A stretch of DNA of 25,030 nt, taken from the NCBI GenBank assembly GCA_046259385.1, contig JBJYWI010000067.1:1-25030 (forward strand), written 5' to 3'. The notes below the pieces were generated by a model. It was given only the letters and a program-made list of their open reading frames with translations, was not told where the DNA came from and searched no databases. The stretch comes from CAVWDI01 sp046259385 (lineage in GTDB: Bacteria > Chloroflexota > Anaerolineae > Anaerolineales > UBA4823). This document shows positions 8,292 through 15,774 of the stretch, in pieces (position 1 is the first letter of the stretch; each line of letters opens with the position of its first letter). A program made the translations under genes and the position numbers.

Positions 8292-11096
8292 TTAGGTTTT
8301 TTTTCGAAACCCGATGATATATTTTGTGGCTTCCGCAGCAATGGAGGGAACAACCAGCAGAGGGAGAAGCAATCGCCACTGTGACCAGTTAAGAGGGTAT
8401 GTTTTGAATGCTGGCTGAAGGAATGGGATATAAACCACCAGCATAATTAGAATAAATGAAGAAATGATAGCCAGATTCATATAACGGTTATTAAAAATCC
8501 CGATCTTAAGGATCGGGTAACGCTCTGAACGGGCGGTGTAGGCCCGCATCAGTTCAGAGAGCGAAAGGGTAACAAATGCCATGGTCATGGGAACAAGGGG
8601 TTCGCCCGGATACAGGTTCAAACCGATTAAGTATGCTGCTAGCGTAACCAAAGTGATCGCTATGGTCTGGATTGTTATTCCTTTTACCATGAAGCGGTTG
8701 ATAATCGGTTCTTTAGGCGGGCGCGGTTTTTGTTTCATAATATCCGGGTCGCCTTGTTCAGTGGCGAGCGCCAGGGCTGGCGCGCCGTCGGTGATCAGAT
8801 TTAACCACAATAACTGGAGAGCGGTAAGGGGCGAGGCGCCTGTAAACAGCGTTCCCAGAAAGATTGTCACGATTTCTGCCAGGTTGCATGACAGCAGGTA
8901 ATAAACGAATTTGCGGATATTGCTGTAAATCACACGGCCCTGCTCAACTGCGTCTACTATACTGGCGTAATTATCGTCGGTGAGAACCATATCAGCGCTT
9001 TCCTTGGCAACATCTGTACCTGAAATTCCCATTGCAACTCCAATATCTGCGCGTTTGATGGATGGTGCATCGTTAACTCCATCCCCTGTCATTGCGACAA
9101 TTTGACCGTTCGCCCGCATAGCTTCGACGATGCGAAGTTTATGCTCAGGCGATACGCGTGCGAACACATCTGTAAACCTCACCTCCTGCTGCAGGATCTC
9201 GTCATCCAATTCGTTCATCGCTTGACCGGTCAGAACTTTATGACCGGGTTTAATCAGCCCAATTGATTCTGCGATCGCCCGGGCTGTTTTCGGGTAATCG
9301 CCGGTGATCATAACTGTCCGGATTCCTGCCTGGTTGCCTTTATCAAGCGCAGGAATAATTTCCGGTCGGGGTGGATCTATCATACCGATCAGACCCGTAA
9401 ATACCAGGTCTTTTTCCAGGTTTTCCAGATTCTCAATATCCGGCATTTCCGGGGTGATGCGGTATGCCATACCCAGCACCCGCAGCGCCTCCTGGCTCAT
9501 CGTGTCATTGGCAGTCAAAATTCGCATACGGCTGGTTTCGTCCAGTGCGCGTGTATGGTCATCCATGTTCTGGTAATGGGTGCAGAGTTGTAAGACAATA
9601 TCCGGGGCACCCTTTACTGTTACCGCATACCATTCCTTTTGTTCATTTCCATAAATCGGGGATATGTCATCCGGGTGGGGTTTCTCGATCCTGTGTATTG
9701 TGATCATCCTCTTTCGAGTTGAATCGAAGGGGATTTCCTGAACACGCGGGTAGGAAACCAATAATTGTTTTGAATTTGTGCCAGCTTTAGCAACCGCGAC
9801 AATTAGTGCCCCTTCGGTTGGGTCGCCAATAATCCGGAAGGTCTTTTGATCCTCACTTGTGCCGCTTACTTCCAGTTCGGCGTTGTTGTTGAGTGCTGCG
9901 ATCCACAAGGAAGTCAGGACAGCGGGAAAATCTTGAATATCGATCTTTTCTTCCTTATGAAGAAAACTGCCATAAGGTGCGTAACCGCTTCCTGATATAT
10001 CTATATATTCACCATCTACCCACATCCTGGTGACAGTCATTTCGTTTTGGGTAAGGGTACCGGTCTTATCCGAACAGATCACCGTCGCTGAACCCAGAGT
10101 CTCCACGGAGGAGAGGCGTCTGATCAATGCATTGCGGCCTATCATCTCACGCATTCCCAGCGCAAGACTGATTGTTACAACCGCAGGAAGTCCTTCTGGT
10201 ACTGCAGCAATCGCCAGGCTGACCGCGATAAGGAACATGTCCAGAGGGTTGGATCCACGGATCCATCCGACAAGGAAGACCAGCCCGCAGACCGCCAGGG
10301 CAGCCCACCCTAATGTTTTTCCAAGCTGGTCGAGTCGCTTTTGAAGAGGTGTGGGTTCTTGTTCAACCGATTGAAGCATTTCTGCGATCATCCCGATCTG
10401 GGTGTTCATCCCTGTGCTTGTAACCACCCCTTTCCCTCGTCCGTATCTTACAATTGTTCCCATAAAAGCGGTGTTTTTTCGATCACCTGGGGGGATGTCA
10501 GCAGCCAGACGGACAGAAGCATCTTTTTTACCTGGAATTGATTCGCCGGTCAGGGCTGCTTCTTCAATACGCAGGTTAATCGCTTCAAGCAGGCGCACAT
10601 CAGCTGGGACATAGTTGCCGGTTTCCAGGATGACAAGGTCGCCGGGTACAAGCTCAATAGCGGGAATGACCTGGTGGGAGCCGTCTCTAATCACATGTGC
10701 TTCCGGCGCAGTTAATTTATGCAGCGCCGCAAGGGCTTGCTCAGCGCGCCGGTCTTGGATTATGCCGATGAGAGCATTCAAAACCACAATTGCCAGGATA
10801 GCAGCAGCTTCGACGAAATCTCCAAGCAGCGCTGAAAGCGCGGCAGCAGCGATCAAAAGCAGGACAACAAAATTATTAAATTGCCCCCATAGCATCTGCC
10901 ATATAGAAACCGGAGCTGCTTCTGTCAACTGGTTCGGCCCAAACTGCCCCTGGCGGCGTGTTGCTTCATCTGCTGTCAATCCTAGATTCTCGAGTGTGTG
11001 AAGCTCATCCAGCACTTGGTCGGAATCAAGCGCGTGCCAGTTGTTTCCATTCTTTCGATCGGTGATGACCCGGGGACTGAATTTATCTAATGTCAT
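8292..11096 (-). CDS. Calcium-transporting P-type ATPase (P2A, SERCA-like)
   Basis: A 934-residue P2-type ATPase that would pump Ca2+ out of the cytoplasm. In order: a cation-ATPase N-terminal domain; M1-M2; the actuator domain with TGES (183-186); M4 with VPEGLPAVV (Glu301); the phosphorylation site SDKTGTLT (Asp343); the nucleotide domain; the hinge TGDGVNDAP; and M5-M10. M5 has CNLAEIV (Asn and Glu of calcium site I). M6 has NLITDGAPALAL (Asn, Thr and Asp of site II). Keeping both sites points to a SERCA-like two-site pump, not a one-site PMCA type, though Na+ or Mn2+ specificity cannot be excluded. The ATG at 11096 is preferred over the in-frame TTG two codons upstream. Confidence 0.93.
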   Translation of the reverse strand: MTLDKFSPRVITDRKNGNNWHALDSDQVLDELHTLENLGLTADEATRRQGQFGPNQLTEAAPVSIWQMLWGQFNNFVVLLLIAAAALSALLGDFVEAAAILAIVVLNALIGIIQDRRAEQALAALHKLTAPEAHVIRDGSHQVIPAIELVPGDLVILETGNYVPADVRLLEAINLRIEEAALTGESIPGKKDASVRLAADIPPGDRKNTAFMGTIVRYGRGKGVVTSTGMNTQIGMIAEMLQSVEQEPTPLQKRLDQLGKTLGWAALAVCGLVFLVGWIRGSNPLDMFLIAVSLAIAAVPEGLPAVVTISLALGMREMIGRNALIRRLSSVETLGSATVICSDKTGTLTQNEMTVTRMWVDGEYIDISGSGYAPYGSFLHKEEKIDIQDFPAVLTSLWIAALNNNAELEVSGTSEDQKTFRIIGDPTEGALIVAVAKAGTNSKQLLVSYPRVQEIPFDSTRKRMITIHRIEKPHPDDISPIYGNEQKEWYAVTVKGAPDIVLQLCTHYQNMDDHTRALDETSRMRILTANDTMSQEALRVLGMAYRITPEMPDIENLENLEKDLVFTGLIGMIDPPRPEIIPALDKGNQAGIRTVMITGDYPKTARAIAESIGLIKPGHKVLTGQAMNELDDEILQQEVRFTDVFARVSPEHKLRIVEAMRANGQIVAMTGDGVNDAPSIKRADIGVAMGISGTDVAKESADMVLTDDNYASIVDAVEQGRVIYSNIRKFVYYLLSCNLAEIVTIFLGTLFTGASPLTALQLLWLNLITDGAPALALATEQGDPDIMKQKPRPPKEPIINRFMVKGITIQTIAITLVTLAAYLIGLNLYPGEPLVPMTMAFVTLSLSELMRAYTARSERYPILKIGIFNNRYMNLAIISSFILIMLVVYIPFLQPAFKTYPLNWSQWRLLLPLLVVPSIAAEATKYIIGFRKKT

Positions 11097-11326
11097 ATGC
11101 AAACAGAAATGGAGATTTTACCTTATCTTTCTAATTAATGTTTTAACAGAGAGATGTTCTGGATTTCATCTTCATCTGTTGGATGTATTTTGTGAAGAAA
11201 ATGGTGGATACCCCAAAGATTCTATTAGGAATTCAGAATTTTTTTGCATAAAGGGGTAAATCTATTTTGCTATCGCGGCTGTATTATTTTTATGTTGAAT
11301 ACATATCACCATAAATAGGAGTTGCA

Positions 11327-11338
11327 TGACAATTGTCA
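11327..11338. promoter_or_regulatory. Palindromic operator candidate upstream of icd
   Basis: TGACAATTGTCA is a perfect 12-base palindrome ending three bases before the icd -35 box. Its centre lies about 43 bases before the predicted start of transcription, a usual position for an activator touching the polymerase. The regulator is unknown. Confidence 0.4.
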
Positions 11339-11341
11339 CTT

Positions 11342-11369
11342 TTGGGATGGAATATAACTTTGCTATAAT
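11342..11369 (+). promoter_or_regulatory. icd promoter
   Basis: TTGGGA (11342-11347) and a perfect TATAAT (11364-11369) are 16 bases apart. Transcription would start near 11376, giving a leader of about 84 bases that ends in the strong site GAGGAGG before ATG 11460. Confidence 0.55.
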
Positions 11370-11459
11370 TTTTTGAGGTTGTTGAAGATATATACTAAGA
11401 TCACCAGTAGTCGGTATCAATGGATTTTATCTGAGGGGGAGTAGAAACGAGGAGGTTCT

Positions 11460-12764
11460 ATGGACGTTGGAATGGGAGCACTTCCTGATAATGGGAGAGC
11501 GATACAGATATATAACGGTGGGCTCGTCGTTCCAGACAACCCAATCCTGCCATTCGTAGAAGGCGATGGTACCGGTAGGGATATCTGGCGGGTTTCTCAG
11601 CGTGTATTTGATGCCGCGGTGGAAAAGGCTTATCAAGGGCAGCGCGAAATTGTATGGCTTGAAGTTCTGGCTGGCGAGAAAGCGTTCAACCAGACCGGTT
11701 CGTGGTTGCCTGAAGAGACAGTTGAAGCATTTCGGGAATATCATGTGGGTATTAAGGGACCGCTGACAACGCCGGTCGGCGGCGGGATTCGCTCGTTAAA
11801 TGTAGCTTTGCGTAAGGCACTCGATCTGTACGTTTGCCAGCGACCGGTTCGTTACTTCAGCGGAGTTCCCTCTCCGGTCAAGCACCCTGAGTATGTTGAC
11901 ATGGTCGTTTTTCGTGAAAACACGGAGGATATATACGCCGGTATTGAGTTTGAATTGGGGTCGCAAGGAAACGAAAAATTTAAGTCAATCTTAAGGACTG
12001 AATTTCCGGGTGAATTTGAAAAGATACGCTTTCCCGATACAGCCGGCATAGGATTAAAACCGGTATCCAAGGAAGGCACACGGCGCCTTGTCAGGGCTGC
12101 TATCCAGTGGGCATTGGAAAATAACCGCCGCAGCGTTACCATGGTGCACAAGGGCAATATTATGAAATTTACTGAAGGCGCGTTTCGAAACTGGGGCTAT
12201 GAACTGGCGGACAATGAATTTGGCGACCAGGTTTACACCTGGAGTAAATGGGAAAAAACCAGGGAAAGTAAGAGTGAACAGGAAGCGAACCGCGAACAGG
12301 ATGAAGCGTTAAAAGAAGGCAGGTTGCTTGTTAAAGATGTTATCGCTGATATCGTTTTCCAGCAAACGATAACCCGGGCTCGGGATTTTGATGTTATTGC
12401 GACCATGAATCTCAACGGCGACTATCTCTCAGATGCCCTGGCTGCTCAGGTCGGAGGGATAGGCATTGCACCGGGTGGGAACATAAATTACGACACAGGT
12501 CATGCTGTATTTGAGGCCACCCACGGGACTGCCCCAAAGTATGCTGACCAGGATAAAGTCAATCCCGGGTCGGTGATTTTATCAGGGGAGATGATGTTCA
12601 GATATATGGGCTGGAACGAAGCTGCAGACCTGATAATCAAAGGTATGGAGGGCGCGATTGCTGCAAAAACTGTGACCTATGATTTTCACCGTCTGATGGA
12701 TGGAGCAACGTTATTAAAATGTTCAGAATTCGGGGATAAGGTTATCGAGCAAATGAATGGTTAA
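11460..12764 (+). CDS. icd: Isocitrate dehydrogenase, NADP-dependent
   Basis: A 434-residue homodimeric enzyme that oxidises isocitrate to 2-oxoglutarate and CO2 in the TCA cycle. It follows the Escherichia coli Icd pattern closely: the substrate loop GGGIRSLNVALR (Ser112), Arg118, Arg128 and Arg152 (FRENTEDIYAGIE), the metal-binding Asp residues in the C-terminal half, and ATHGTAPKYADQDKVNPGS. The Lys-Tyr pair in APKYA is the NADP-selecting form. A short charged insertion (KTRESKSEQEANREQD, near 261-276) resembles the linker in the bacterial enzyme. GAGGAGG before the ATG is a strong start signal. It is transcribed alone, convergent with the cytochrome bc operon, and feeds the same pathway as sdhCDAB. 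Confidence 0.96.
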   Translation: MDVGMGALPDNGRAIQIYNGGLVVPDNPILPFVEGDGTGRDIWRVSQRVFDAAVEKAYQGQREIVWLEVLAGEKAFNQTGSWLPEETVEAFREYHVGIKGPLTTPVGGGIRSLNVALRKALDLYVCQRPVRYFSGVPSPVKHPEYVDMVVFRENTEDIYAGIEFELGSQGNEKFKSILRTEFPGEFEKIRFPDTAGIGLKPVSKEGTRRLVRAAIQWALENNRRSVTMVHKGNIMKFTEGAFRNWGYELADNEFGDQVYTWSKWEKTRESKSEQEANREQDEALKEGRLLVKDVIADIVFQQTITRARDFDVIATMNLNGDYLSDALAAQVGGIGIAPGGNINYDTGHAVFEATHGTAPKYADQDKVNPGSVILSGEMMFRYMGWNEAADLIIKGMEGAIAAKTVTYDFHRLMDGATLLKCSEFGDKVIEQMNG

Positions 12765-12811
12765 GAGAGAATCTATCTCTATTGACAAACAAAATGGTCG
12801 TGAATTAATTC

Positions 12812-13012
12812 GTAGAGGCTGTCTAAAAACAAGGTAAATGTCATTCTGATCGCGAAGTAATCCCCGTAGGGCCGAATATTTCCAGAAGGGAAACAGAGTG
12901 AAGAATCTTCTATTTAATCTGGGAGACCCTTTGTTTTGCCATAGGTATGCTTCGCGAGCCTTCGGCATGCAAAGCAACACTCAGGGTGACAACCTTTTGG
13001 GACAGCCTCTAC
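12812..13012. mobile_element. MITE-like repeat element, about 201 bp
   Basis: GTAGAGGCTGTC (12812-12823) is repeated exactly in inverted form at 13001-13012. The next bases are also similar (TAAAAA against CCAAAA when inverted). Just inside, TGTCATTCTGA is matched by an imperfect inverted TCAGGGTGACA. Inner words such as GTGAAGAATCTTCT and CTGGGAGACCC resemble dispersed noncoding repeats I recall from environmental bacterial genomes; this is memory, not a search. No transposase gene is present, and no target-site duplication is certain. It fills most of the 334-base gap between icd and the cytochrome bc operon. The remainder (12765-12811, 13013-13098) shows nothing I can assign. Confidence 0.6.
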
Positions 13013-13098
13013 AAATTTTCCAGTATCGTTCACGAGATACTAATCATTATGAAGGTAAAGCAATGCAATTATCTCTCATGGAAGATCATACAAAACCG

Positions 13099-14301
13099 TT
13101 AAGGTGTAACAGTAGGTGTGAGTACCGGGGTTTCGCTCGAGTCTCCTTCCTGTTGTGAACCGGAGACTTCAGCCGCTTCCTGGATTGTATTTGGAGCGCC
13201 TCCCAAAACCCAGCGTTCAAATATTTCAATCAATTCAGGCTTCAAAGCCTTGGTGGGCGGCATTGGTCCACCGGCTTCAATTTCCTCCCGGTGGAGCATT
13301 CTGATCAGGTTGCTCTCCAAATCTCCCGGGATCACATTGGGGGCGTAATCGCCAGTTTCCATCATCTCCTCGTAGGTGGACATAAAATAATCCCCATTTT
13401 TCTTGCCTGGTCGGTGGCAGGATAAACAGTAGCGCTTTACAATTGGCTGGACATGCACCTCGAAGGATGGCACTTCGTCGGGAGCTAGCTCTGGAACTGC
13501 CGAGGCCTGAGCGGCTTCTTCGGGAATTTCAACCCTGTCATCCCAGGTGTAGCGCATAAATGTTACGATTGATTCGATCTCCCCCGGTCCTAATTCCCCT
13601 CCAAAGGCGCGTGCGAAAGGCGTCATCCCCAGAGAAGGCTGCCCGAATGCGATGATATTATTGAGAGATTGATCGCTGCGGGTGTACATTTCATCCTGAC
13701 TGTTAATGGGTTTAACAACCACGCCTTCGAGTCCTTCAACACCGACAATTTCTCCACCTTCCCCGTCAGCGCCGTGACACTCGACACAGTTGAGGCCGTA
13801 AAGCTCTTCGCCGAGGACAATTTGCTCGCTGATCGTTCCTGCGACGGTCTCCGTTTCGGGTTGGGGGGGCGTTGTAACCGCTGCCAGAATTGTCAGCGCA
13901 ATAATCCCGGCGACGACTGCAGACATAGCCGCAATGGCGAATTTCCTCTTCCGCCAGTACCGGCTTGGATTCCGGTCGATTAGCGGGAGCAGGAATAAAA
14001 CCAGCACCGCAAGCGTGGGGATGATCGCGGTGCCCAACCATTCCAGCTGACCAGGGAAGAATTTAAGCAATTCAAACAGAAACAGAAAATACCACTCGGG
14101 GCGAGGAATATAGGCGGTGTCGCTCGAATCGGCTTTGGGTTCGTTGGGAACGCCAATAAATATCGCCAAACCTACCAGCAATAAAAACAAACCGAAAGAG
14201 ACTATCAAATCTTTATAGATAATATCCGGGTAGAACTTAACTCCCTTGCTCTTTGCCCGCTGGTATTTTTCGTAATAAGTTTGTTTATCCTGTTCGTTCA
14301 C
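13099..14301 (-). CDS. Cytochrome bc complex subunit: subunit IV (cyt b C-terminal) fused to two cytochrome c domains
   Basis: A 400-residue membrane protein combining three parts. Residues 1-145 are the C-terminal half of cytochrome b (subunit IV), with three membrane helices and the quinol-site motif PEWY at 68-71. Residues about 155-255 are a class I cytochrome c with haem motif C172-VE-C175-H176 and probable ligand Met226. Residues about 275-370 are a second c domain, with C292-LS-C295-H296 and probable ligand Met347; its layout (VQPIVKRYCLSCH, then GGPMPP) resembles planctomycete-type c domains. A Pro/Thr-rich tail follows. Bacillus QcrC has the same b-c fusion but only one c domain. The start is GTG, with AGGAGGG upstream. 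It is the last gene of the operon, 11 bases after cytochrome b. Confidence 0.9.
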   Translation of the reverse strand: MNEQDKQTYYEKYQRAKSKGVKFYPDIIYKDLIVSFGLFLLLVGLAIFIGVPNEPKADSSDTAYIPRPEWYFLFLFELLKFFPGQLEWLGTAIIPTLAVLVLFLLPLIDRNPSRYWRKRKFAIAAMSAVVAGIIALTILAAVTTPPQPETETVAGTISEQIVLGEELYGLNCVECHGADGEGGEIVGVEGLEGVVVKPINSQDEMYTRSDQSLNNIIAFGQPSLGMTPFARAFGGELGPGEIESIVTFMRYTWDDRVEIPEEAAQASAVPELAPDEVPSFEVHVQPIVKRYCLSCHRPGKKNGDYFMSTYEEMMETGDYAPNVIPGDLESNLIRMLHREEIEAGGPMPPTKALKPELIEIFERWVLGGAPNTIQEAAEVSGSQQEGDSSETPVLTPTVTP

Positions 14302-14312
14302 GGCATCCCTCC

Positions 14313-14972
14313 TTAATCCTTTTCATCCGGAATTGCTGAGATGCCTAGACGAATGACTAGATACATATGCAAACCTATCATCAATGCCAGTATAAGGGGG
14401 ATGAACCATATATGAACTGAGAAGAAACGCGCCAGAGTCACCGCACTCAGATCGCTGCCGCCGCGCAGCACTCTTAAGATGAATGATCCGATGAATGGAA
14501 CCGAACCTGCGATTTCAGTGCCGACGGTTGTCGCCCAGTAGGATCGCTGGTTCATCGGCAACAGGTAACCTGTAAATCCCATCCCCAGAGTTGCCAGAAG
14601 CAGCACCACGCCGCTGAACCATGTCATCTCGCGTGGAAATTTGTATGATGCATAATAAAAGGTGCGAAGCATGTGAATAAATACAATCAGCACCATTAAA
14701 GTCGACCCCCAGTGGTGAATGCCGCGGATCAACCATCCAAACGCAATTCCGTTCATAATGTACTGGATGCTGTCATAGGCATGGTCAGGGGTTGGCACAT
14801 AATAAACCGTGAGAAATATGCCTGTCAAACCCTGCATAACAAAGAGGAACAAGCTTGCGCTACCAAGTGTGAACCACCAGTTCACCTTGGGAACCTTTCG
14901 GTCAAAAATAGTGTCCCAAATCGAAATGATCCCGATTCGTTCATCTAACCAAGCGATAAATCTGGCTGTCAT
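14313..14972 (-). CDS. qcrB: Cytochrome b, N-terminal (b6-type) subunit of the menaquinol oxidising bc complex
   Basis: A 219-residue, four-helix cytochrome b carrying two b haems and part of the quinol sites. Haem ligands fall at His86, His100, His187 and His202, the same numbers as in cytochrome b6, including 14 residues between the second pair (the b6/Firmicute type). The motif RGGSDLSAVTLARFFSVH is typical. The position equivalent to Cys35, which binds the extra haem ci in b6f and Bacillus complexes, is Thr35 here (NWWFTLG). The ATG at 14972 is one base after the Rieske stop codon; its ribosome binding site GGAGGTG lies inside the end of the Rieske gene, so translation is coupled. The open frame upstream of this start is not used. 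Confidence 0.95.
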   Translation of the reverse strand: MTARFIAWLDERIGIISIWDTIFDRKVPKVNWWFTLGSASLFLFVMQGLTGIFLTVYYVPTPDHAYDSIQYIMNGIAFGWLIRGIHHWGSTLMVLIVFIHMLRTFYYASYKFPREMTWFSGVVLLLATLGMGFTGYLLPMNQRSYWATTVGTEIAGSVPFIGSFILRVLRGGSDLSAVTLARFFSVHIWFIPLILALMIGLHMYLVIRLGISAIPDEKD

Positions 14973-14973
14973 G

Positions 14974-15459
14974 TTATCCCACCTCCAGGCGAATGAACAG
15001 CGTCTCATCTTCAACCTTGGTCTCAAATCGGTCCAGAGGACGCGGGGGCGGGCCACTCACGACAGTTCCATCTATATCAAATTCGCCGTCGTGGCAGGGA
15101 CACAAGTAGACCTGCTCTTCCTCCAGCCAGGTTACCCGACAGCTCAGGTGGGTGCAGGTGTTATCGAATGCTGTGACTTTCTGCTCGGTTTCGCGGTAAA
15201 TGTAAGCGCCGTAACTGTTGACAGTTTTTTCCCATCCGTTGATGGTTGTCCTTGTGAATTTAAACAGAGTGGGTGTGCCTACCGGATAGGATTCTATAGG
15301 ACCTGCGGATATCCAGGCATCTAAGCTTTCTTTTTTCAAAGCTGGGGAAAGCAGGTAGCCGATGGCAGGAAAACCTATGACCACACCCATTATCGTTCCA
15401 AGGAAAGCTACCACGATTTTGACAAATTCATTGCGGCTGAGGTGGGGCGATTTTGCCAT
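14974..15459 (-). CDS. qcrA: Rieske iron-sulfur subunit of the bc complex
   Basis: A 161-residue protein with one N-terminal membrane helix (about 13-37) and an outer Rieske domain. The [2Fe-2S] ligands are in CTHLSC (Cys102, His104) and CPCHDG (Cys120, His123), with the usual disulfide pair Cys107 and Cys122. It takes one electron from quinol and moves to deliver it to cytochrome c. Before the helix the sequence is SRNEFVK, a Tat-like signal in which the second Arg is Asn. The ribosome binding site AAGGA lies eight bases before the ATG. It is the first gene of the three-gene operon and is divergent from sdhCDAB. Confidence 0.95.
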   Translation of the reverse strand: MAKSPHLSRNEFVKIVVAFLGTIMGVVIGFPAIGYLLSPALKKESLDAWISAGPIESYPVGTPTLFKFTRTTINGWEKTVNSYGAYIYRETEQKVTAFDNTCTHLSCRVTWLEEEQVYLCPCHDGEFDIDGTVVSGPPPRPLDRFETKVEDETLFIRLEVG

Positions 15460-15556
15460 AAAGCGTTTCCTTAAATTATGCGGGCTTATTGGTTGCAGTG
15501 ATCAGCATATAATTACAATTGCGGGCGAAAATCTTTCAGATTTTACCCTTACTGTA

Positions 15557-15594
15557 ATCCAGAAACAAGATTAATGCGCTTCGCGCTTCTGGAT
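15557..15594. repeat. Inverted repeat in the sdh/bc intergenic region
   Basis: ATCCAGAA (15557-15564) and TTCTGGAT (15587-15594) are perfectly complementary. The 22-base loop holds a second small palindrome, GCGCTTCGCGC. It could be an operator, an attenuator in either leader, or a relic of a dispersed repeat. Confidence 0.45.
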
Positions 15595-15713
15595 ATTTTA
15601 TATATAACAAGGAATTTTATTGGATAATTATATGGTGTAAAGGATAAAATTGATCAGGATGACTGAAACTATTAACCTATGAGTATTGTCACTTTCCCGC
15701 GGAATGGTTGCAG

Positions 15714-15722
15714 TGCGATAAT
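15714..15722 (+). promoter_or_regulatory. Candidate extended -10 promoter of sdhCDAB
   Basis: TGCGATAAT is an extended -10 box (GATAAT at 15717-15722) about 50 bases before sdhC. No good -35 box is at the right distance, as is usual for extended -10 promoters. It overlaps the second copy of the 10-base direct repeat. Confidence 0.35.
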
Positions 15723-15774
15723 ACTCGGAAGTTGAGGGCAAAGGGGTCGAATTACACGTTTGTCGGAGGCGAGT

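Larger units (their letters stand above)
11097..11459. other. Divergent intergenic region, calcium ATPase and icd
   Basis: This 363-base AT-rich stretch lies between divergent start codons and should hold promoters for both genes. The icd promoter and a palindrome are listed separately. I saw no convincing promoter pair for the ATPase and no credible gene here. Confidence 0.6.
15460..15774. other. Divergent regulatory region between bc complex and sdhCDAB operons
   Basis: These 315 bases separate the two respiratory operons. The 10-base word GGTTGCAGTG occurs twice in the same orientation, at 15491-15500 and 15706-15715, near each end. A hairpin and an extended -10 box are listed separately. 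No credible gene is present. Shared regulation of the two operons is inference. Confidence 0.55.

Noticed and set aside
10615..11001. A 128-residue plus-strand frame
   Set aside because: Antisense to the N-terminal part of the calcium ATPase, rich in Ala, Ser and Arg as expected of a shadow frame.
11041..11259. A 72-residue plus-strand frame in the ATPase-icd gap
   Set aside because: It starts antisense to the ATPase N-terminus and looks random beyond it.
14973..15056. An upstream extension of cytochrome b (start at 15056)
   Set aside because: The extension would overlap the Rieske gene. The ATG at 14972 has a strong GGAGGTG site and gives residue numbering identical to cytochrome b6.
14809..15324. 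A 171-residue plus-strand frame
   Set aside because: It is antisense to the Rieske and cytochrome b genes, whose motifs are certain. It has no ribosome binding site or recognisable domain.
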